A DNA stretch of 64,000 nt from the NCBI GenBank assembly GCA_039707465.1, contig CM077644.1, forward strand, positions 139,608,962 to 139,672,961. The letters run 5' to 3'. Each line of letters begins with the position of its first letter. The first letter of the stretch is position 1. The translations under genes were made by a program, and so were the position numbers. Shown in pieces: positions 53,161-64,000 of the stretch. The stretch is from Rhabdophis nuchalis. Taxonomy: Eukaryota; Chordata; Lepidosauria; Squamata; Natricidae. The notes under the pieces were generated by a model. It was not told the origin of the DNA, did no database searches, and worked only from the letters and a program-made list of their open reading frames with translations.

Positions 53161-53620
53161 CTCATGATGGTGAACCTAGGTTACATGTGCCACAGGTGGC
53201 ATGTGGAGCTATTTGTCATGGCACGCAAGGCGTTGCCCTGTCAGCGCTCTGGCCAGCTGAGTTTGGCCTTCTTTTGACCCCATTTTTCACCCTCTGGGCT
53301 AAAACCGGCCCTATGAGCAAAATCAGAAGTCTGTTCCCGAACTTCCAGTTTCCTGTATGGCCGGTTTTTCGCGCTCCAGATGCTTCAGGGAAGGCCCCGA
53401 AGCCTCCGGAGGGCCTCTGGGAGGATGGGTGGCTGTTTTCACCCTCCCCAGGATCCTATAAAGCCTCTGGAGCCTGGGGAGGGCAAAAAAAGCCTGCCAA
53501 AAATGGGAGAGGGGAGCGTTGGTCTTGCACATAGCATTATGGGTGTGGCACACCTGTACATGACTCCCCTGTGCTCCCCCCACTTTTGGCACATGAGCCA
53601 CAAAAAGTTCACCATCACTG
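53161..53620. mobile_element. hAT-like MITE of the ATGGTGAACCT type, copy 3
   Basis: Counterpart of 22151-22610. Confidence 0.65.
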
Positions 53621-53628
53621 GTATAGGT

Positions 53629-53861
53629 CAGTGGTGGGCAAACTCATTAGTCAACAGAGCCAAATATCAACAATACCACGATTGAAATTTCTTTTGAGAG
53701 CCGGAAGGTGTGGCCTGTTTTGTGGGAGTGGCTCAGCGGTCATGTGACTAGGTGGGCGTGGCCAACTTGGAAAATGTGGTGAAACTCACTTAACGATGGT
53801 CTTGGTTAACAACCAAACTTTTAGGCTCAATTGTCATAAGTTCTTTTTTTCTTTCTTTCTT

Positions 53862-53896
<35 letters not shown>

Positions 53897-53916
53897 CTCT
53901 CTTTCTCGCTCTCTCC

Positions 53917-53952
<36 letters not shown>

Positions 53953-54037
53953 CTCTTTCTCTCTCTTTCTTTCTCTCTCTTTCTCTTTCTTTCTCTTTCT
54001 TTCTTTCCCTCTTTCTTTCTCTCTCTCTTTTTCTTTT

Positions 54038-54084
<47 letters not shown>

Positions 54085-54703
54085 CTATCTCTGTCTCACT
54101 CCTCTCCTTCGTCCACCCATCTCTGTCACTCTGTGTGTGTGTGTGTCTATCTGTCTGTCTCTCACTTAATCAGTCTCTATCTATCTGTCTCTCCCTCCCT
54201 CTCTCTGTCTCTCCCTGTCTCTGTGTGTCACTCTCTCTGATTCTCTCCCTCCCTCTCTCTGTATGTCTGTCTCTCCCTCTTTCCCCCTGTCTGTCTCCGA
54301 TTCAATTCCTCCCTGTGTCATTCTCTATCTGTGTCTCTCTCCGTCTCTCTCCCTCCCTCTCTTTCTCTCTGTCTCTGTCTGTCTCTGTCTTTCCCTCCCT
54401 CCCCCTCTGTCTCTCTCTGTGTCTGTCAGTCACTCCCTCTCTCCCCTCTCCTCCCCCCCCCCTGGGAAGCAGCGGAAGGACCGGCATACCGGAGGTTACG
54501 GATGCCTCCTCCCGCAGCGGGCGAGGGAGCAGGCAGGGCGAGCACCCAAGGCTACCGTCATCTTAAGCATCACCGAGGCTGTCACCCGGCAGGTTGCCCG
54601 GCAGGGGCGTTGGGCAGGGAAGCCGGGCGCGTTTCCACCGGCTCCCTCCGACAGCCACCACGGCACACGTTCTGGGGCTGCGTGGCTGGGAGAGAGATGA
54701 TTG
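53629..54703 (-). mobile_element. hAT fragment with CTTT tract, copy 3
   Basis: Counterpart of 22619-23660. It keeps CATAAGTTC before the CTTT tract (about 53836), which copy 2 has lost, so it joins the tract in the same way as the full element at 57039-58508. Tract 53844-54464. Confidence 0.6.
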
Positions 54704-55072
54704 ACTATTTAACCCTCCGGTGATTGACTATTTAACCCTCTGTTGACTTATTCCAGCTTCTTGGATTGCTCTTTTTCTCCTTTCGCCTCATACTTCTCCA
54801 GTTAGGTGTATCAGGGATTTTGAATTAGTAACACGGTGCCTTCAATTATAGCAATACTTTAGGTTAATAGAATGAATTGAGTTATATAACATGTGATTAT
54901 TGTTTATTAATTGATTAACATCAGCAAAACCAGGGATTACTATTTATTTACTGATTTAGTATTTGATAATTAATATTTACCCCCTCATTGATAAAAGAAT
55001 TAACTAACAATTAATGAAGATTGAATAGTTAACAATAATAATCCAATCTAATAATGATTTAGGGCAAGTAGA

Positions 55073-59475
<4,403 letters not shown>

Positions 59476-59797
59476 GTCTTATGACTGTTTTTCAGTTACA
59501 ACTTTTGCAGCAACCCCATGATCATGTGAACAAAATTCAGATGCCTGGCAACTGGTTCACACTTATGACATTGGACAGTCCTGGGGTCATGTGGTCACCT
59601 TTTGCAACTTTCTGACAAGCAAAGATAATGGGGAAGCCGGATTCACTTAACAACCTCCAAGTTACTTATCAACTGCAGTGATTCACTTAACAACAGTGGC
59701 AAGAAATGTTGCAAAATGGAGAAAAAATCACTTAACAAACGTCTCACTTAACAACAGAAATTTTAGACTTAATTGTGGTCATAAGTGGAGGACTACA
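59476..59797. repeat. CACTTAACAAC-type repeat, copy 3
   Basis: Counterpart of 28484-28805. Confidence 0.5.
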
Positions 59798-59856
59798 TAT
59801 ATTGTGCTTTTATTTTATTAGATGTACTTTCTTTTTTTTGATAGCATCCCATAGAG

Positions 59857-60099
59857 CCATGATGGCGAACCTATGGCATGTGTGAGCAAACTGGAAGTCA
59901 TTTCTGGTTTGGTGATAGCAGTAGTGGGTTTCTGCAGGCTCGCACCTACTCGCGAGAGCCGGTTGGTGAAATTTAGAGAACCGGTGAGAGGGGGTTCCAC
60001 TGGTGTACCTGGAAGTAAATCTGGCCCGCCGCTGCCAGTGACCCAACGGGAAGGAAAGGAAAGGAAGAAAGGAAAGGAAAGGAAAGGAAAGAAAGAAAG

Positions 60100-60166
<67 letters not shown>

Positions 60167-60749
60167 ATTTATTATCACAATTGAGTCCAAAATTTTGGTT
60201 GTTAAGCAAGAGCGTTGTTAAATGAGTTTCACATTTTAAAAGGTGGCCACTCCCACCCTGTCACATGACTGCCAAGCCACGCCCACAAAATAGGCCACAC
60301 CTACAGAGTAGGTTCTAAAAAATTTGAAACCCACCACTGGGTGATAGGGCCATTTTTTGCCCTCCGGAGCCTTCAGGAGGGCGAAAAAGGGCCCTAAGGC
60401 CAAATTGGAAGTCACAGTCCCCGAATTTCTGGGTTACCCGTAGGGCCGTTTTTCACCCTCCGTAACCTTCTGGGAAGCTCCTGAAGCCTCCAAAGGGCCT
60501 CCGTGGGGACGGGCTTTTGCCCTCCCCAGGCTCCTAAAAAACCCCTGGAGCCTGGGGAGGGTGAAAAAAGCATGCCAAAAACAGCGGGGAGCGCTGGTTG
60601 CACACACATGCGTGTGGGTTGGTGGTGGTCGCATGTGCATGCGTGCTGGGGTCGCATGGATAGCATTTTAGATATGAGTGTGCATGCGCACAACCCCCTG
60701 CACTCCTCCTGCTTTTGGCACGCGATCCAAAAAAGGTTAGCCATCACTG
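59857..60749. mobile_element. Nested MITE pair, copy 3
   Basis: Outer MITE 59857-60749 flanked by CCATAGAG; inner MITE 59919-60339 flanked by GGTGATAG, with a GAAA tract at 60053-60166. Same structure as 28865-29757. Confidence 0.85.
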
Positions 60750-62247
60750 CCATAGAGTATGTTGAGCAGAGACATCCAGTCATCCAAAGAGGCTCTAAGG
60801 CTAAAAGTAAATCAGATATCAGGCCCTCCTGCTTCTAGCCCCAAACTTGTACATTAGAGTAGTATTTCTTAACCTCAACAATCTTAAGATTCATCGACTA
60901 GGTAGGGAATTTTGGGAGTTGAAGTCCATACATCATAAAGTTGTTGGGTTGAGAAACACTACCAAAACACACCTTTTTACTTAAATCCAATTCCATCCAT
61001 GAATAAAACCCACAGATCCATTCGCTGATTGAAAATAGAAATGGAAATTAAAGTGCGAATCATTTATACAATGCAATTTTATCTATTTTTCTGTATTTAT
61101 TTTATCCTATTTAATTTTATAATCCTATTGACTAATGATGCTAGCACATTTTTTTCTTTGAAAGGTTGAAACAAATTGTCATAACAATTAGCATAGTTGA
61201 GGGAACTGCTTAGAATAAACGCAGAGCATTCTGGTTACATTTTAATTTGCTACCTCAGGGTGATTCCTCAATTAGATATAAATAAAATATGTAGTTAATT
61301 AAATGGCTACATTTCTGTGCCATTCTTTGCAATCAGGGACTTACAAAGTGTAAAGTGTAAAGATAAATATTTGAAAAGCATTGTCTTCTTTTGTGTACAT
61401 GTATTGTTCCATGCCTAGAAAAGGACAACAATTTTGCTGCTTCTTTTGCAGATGGCAAACACGCTTGGGTGCTTGCTTGCTAAGCCGACCTTACCCCAAA
61501 ATCTATTTTTAGTTACTGTCCTTTCATTTTGTATGTTTCTAATTGATCAGTGAATATTGAAAGCAACTCCCTTAAGAGCTGAAACACTGAAAATGGCCTT
61601 GAAGTCATGTGGCAAACAGGAGCAAGGATATTACATAGCATTCTAAGGGGGATCATACAATTGTATTGCTGGACCTCAAAAATAATGTACATAGTACAAT
61701 CCTTCGCTGAGGCTGGAAATGTACCACTATAAAAGTATTTTTTCCAGCAGCTTCCGCCGTATTACCTTTCATTAAAATCTTTTAACAACTTCCATGCACT
61801 GTTTGAAAAAAAAGGCTGGTTCTCTGGTAACATTGGTTTTGATTCTCTCTTCTGGATGAACTTATCATACAGTAATTCCTTTGTTGATAATAGGTGTAGG
61901 TCAGGAAATCTTTTAAGTACCCTTCTCCAGATCTAACAAATTCTAAGAGAGATTCTTACCACTTCTGGGTCCTTATCTCAACACATTCTAAATTCTCAGT
62001 ATGTGTTCAACTTACGAGTAAAATCAAGGGAATGGTGAAAGTAAATGGGGATCTACCATATCCCAGTAATGGGCATCTAGTCTTCCAGAAGTTGTGGAAC
62101 AATAAATTGTAGCAACCATTGTCAGGCATGAAGAATTGGGATCACATTAAGTTCCAGTTAAGCTGATTTGTTTTTCATGCCTATACACAAGACTAGTCAA
62201 CTAATGAACAGAACTGAATTGACGCTAGATAAGAACTAATGGAATCT

Positions 62248-62248
<1 letters not shown>

Positions 62249-62293
<45 letters not shown>
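62249..62293. repeat. (GT)n microsatellite, longest of three copies
   Basis: Third copy of the tract at 3596-3618 and 31256-31288. Confidence 0.9.
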
Positions 62294-62294
<1 letters not shown>

Positions 62295-64000
62295 ACATTT
62301 CCATCATTTGTGGGCACATAACAACTCCAGGCTGATTCCTGTGTTGACTTCACCCAGACTCTGCTTTTTCTACAACCATTGACAGAATTCCTAATAATGA
62401 AGGATGCTGGAAAATGTACTTGAGTAAATCTATAGGGTCACAGATTGCCCTTCCTTGTGTACTGTATATAGTTACATAAAATATTTTAATATGCTATATG
62501 CTATATAGAATATATTCTAGATTTTAATATAGAAATATTGTGTGTGTGTCTGTTATTTGAAAGCTATTTTAAGTTGCTACCATAGCATGACCACATCTAT
62601 CTTAGTATACGTAGGATTTCTGAGCTCACGTCTTGTGGATAGAATCAGAAGAGGGATTCTGCCCCCTAGTGCTCCCAGACACTTCAGAAAGAGAAGGCTT
62701 TTATGAGAACATAGGTGGGAGATTCATTTCTCCATTCCCCCCCTCAAAGAAAGTTATTTCCACCTATTATAGTACTGTTGTTTTTCCCTTATGTATGGTG
62801 AGGTTTGATTATCCTTAATGGCAAATTCATTGATCACTGTAACCATTTTTTTCTTACTTACTTTTTCTGTAGTTTGGGGAGTGGCTTTGTCTGTCCAATT
62901 GCAGTTTTCCTTTGCAGAATATGGCAGGATGGTGTGGTGGTAGGATTTAGTGAGCCTTCACTAGGCAACACATCCATTTTTCCAAGTTTTTCTGGTCAGG
63001 AAAGGGAAGGAGTCCAATTTTTGCCTTGGCTTGGAAGCCGAGTAGAAATTATGACTCTTGTTCCACTAGCTACAATGGGAGCAAATGATGCGAAAAATGT
63101 ACAAGATCCGCTTTTCTCTTCCATCTTTTCTCTCTCTCTACTAACCTGATATACAGCATACAACTCAGGGTAGATGTCACTTGGGGAAAGGAATTAAAAG
63201 CAGAAGCAGGGAAATTTCCAATTGCTAATAGATTTCCATCAAATCAATATAAGATGTCTTGCTAATACCAAGTGAAAAACAACCTGAAGCATATGCTGAA
63301 GGTTTGGGGGGGGGGTTTGGGGGAGAAGGTATATTTTAAACTTAGAATGATCTTTTCAGAATTCATGAAACAATAAATAATTTGGATTCTTTTTTTAGAA
63401 AGTTCCAAGTAAAGTTCTGTATTAAAATATTAAGTGAGGTTCTAGCCTTTGATCTGATTTAGAAATAGGCTGTGCAGATTCTCAAAAGCCTACAACATTA
63501 CAGTATCCAGTTTGGCAGTGTAGGAAGTTAGCACCCACACCCACCCCTATCCAAGAAAAAAGGAATATCCTGGGAAATATTGAAAAGGCAGAATATTATA
63601 TTTCCCTGGATGTGAAAAGGGAAAAATATGTTTTTAAAGATAAAGTAGCTCCCTGCAGCTTCCTGCCCCCCTCCTTTGTCAATGAGCCATTAAAGCCTGG
63701 ACTAGTCCACTCTACATAACAAAGATTGGTTGAGCATCAGCTCCAGGGTGATGGGATTAAGGCATGATAGTATTAGTCCTTTACACATCTCACCACAGAC
63801 TACCTGAGAAGAAGCAATGCTCAACCAAACTTGGACTCCAAACACAGCCTAGAGAGCTGCCCCTGCATGGCCTCTTGGGAGTCTGACAACCAATCAGAAT
63901 ACAAGCTCAAGATCAAAGGTCAGAGAGGGCATAGAGCCAGGAACTTTCAACATCTCGCTCTCTTTTTCTTCTTCAACCAACACCTGGAATCATGTGATCC

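Overview
The window is nuclear DNA from a vertebrate, most likely a squamate reptile (lizard or snake). It has spliced genes with GT-AG introns, L1, L2 and CR1 retrotransposons, many hAT transposons and MITEs with 8-bp target duplications, and long GAAA/CTTT tracts. The species cannot be named. There are no operons, CRISPR arrays or prokaryotic signals.

The layout is dominated by a segmental duplication of about 20 kb, here called the duplicon. One complete copy lies at 16011-35802. A second runs from 47421 off the right edge at 64000. Only the right-hand part of an earlier copy is seen at the left (to 7876). By eye the 16-36 kb and 47-64 kb copies are nearly identical, and the left copy is somewhat more diverged. 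Between copies lie two unrelated spacers. Spacer 1 (7877-16010) carries the terminal coding exon of a 3-beta-hydroxysteroid dehydrogenase gene (HSD3B type, minus strand) and an LTR-like remnant. Spacer 2 (35803-47420) carries the last three coding exons of MAN1A2 (plus strand, one frameshift), an L2 element in its intron, and two possible exons of an unidentified membrane protein. Both known genes appear only as 3' portions next to duplicon edges.

The most interesting item is an unrecognised nine-coding-exon gene inside the duplicon. Its copies are 18499-20288 and 49498-51293, both on the minus strand. Every splice site and phase fits, a start and a stop are present, and the product is 208 or 210 residues: a short basic, cysteine-containing N-terminus followed by acidic, Ser/Pro-rich exons. 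The two copies are almost identical except for a dense cluster of changes, including an in-frame 6-bp indel, confined to the middle of exon 4. All coding differences seen change amino acids.

The rest is mainly nested mobile DNA: an ORF1-only L1 at the left edge; an L1 ORF2 relic split by a hAT element with a perfect 8-bp target duplication; a hAT fragment with a transposase C-terminus inside a CR1 fragment; and a MITE inside a MITE. Several insertions occur in one duplicon copy while another copy keeps the empty site, so L1, L2 and CR1 families may all have moved after duplication. The pattern resembles ampliconic sequence (for example on a sex chromosome), but that is inference, and assembly duplication is not excluded.
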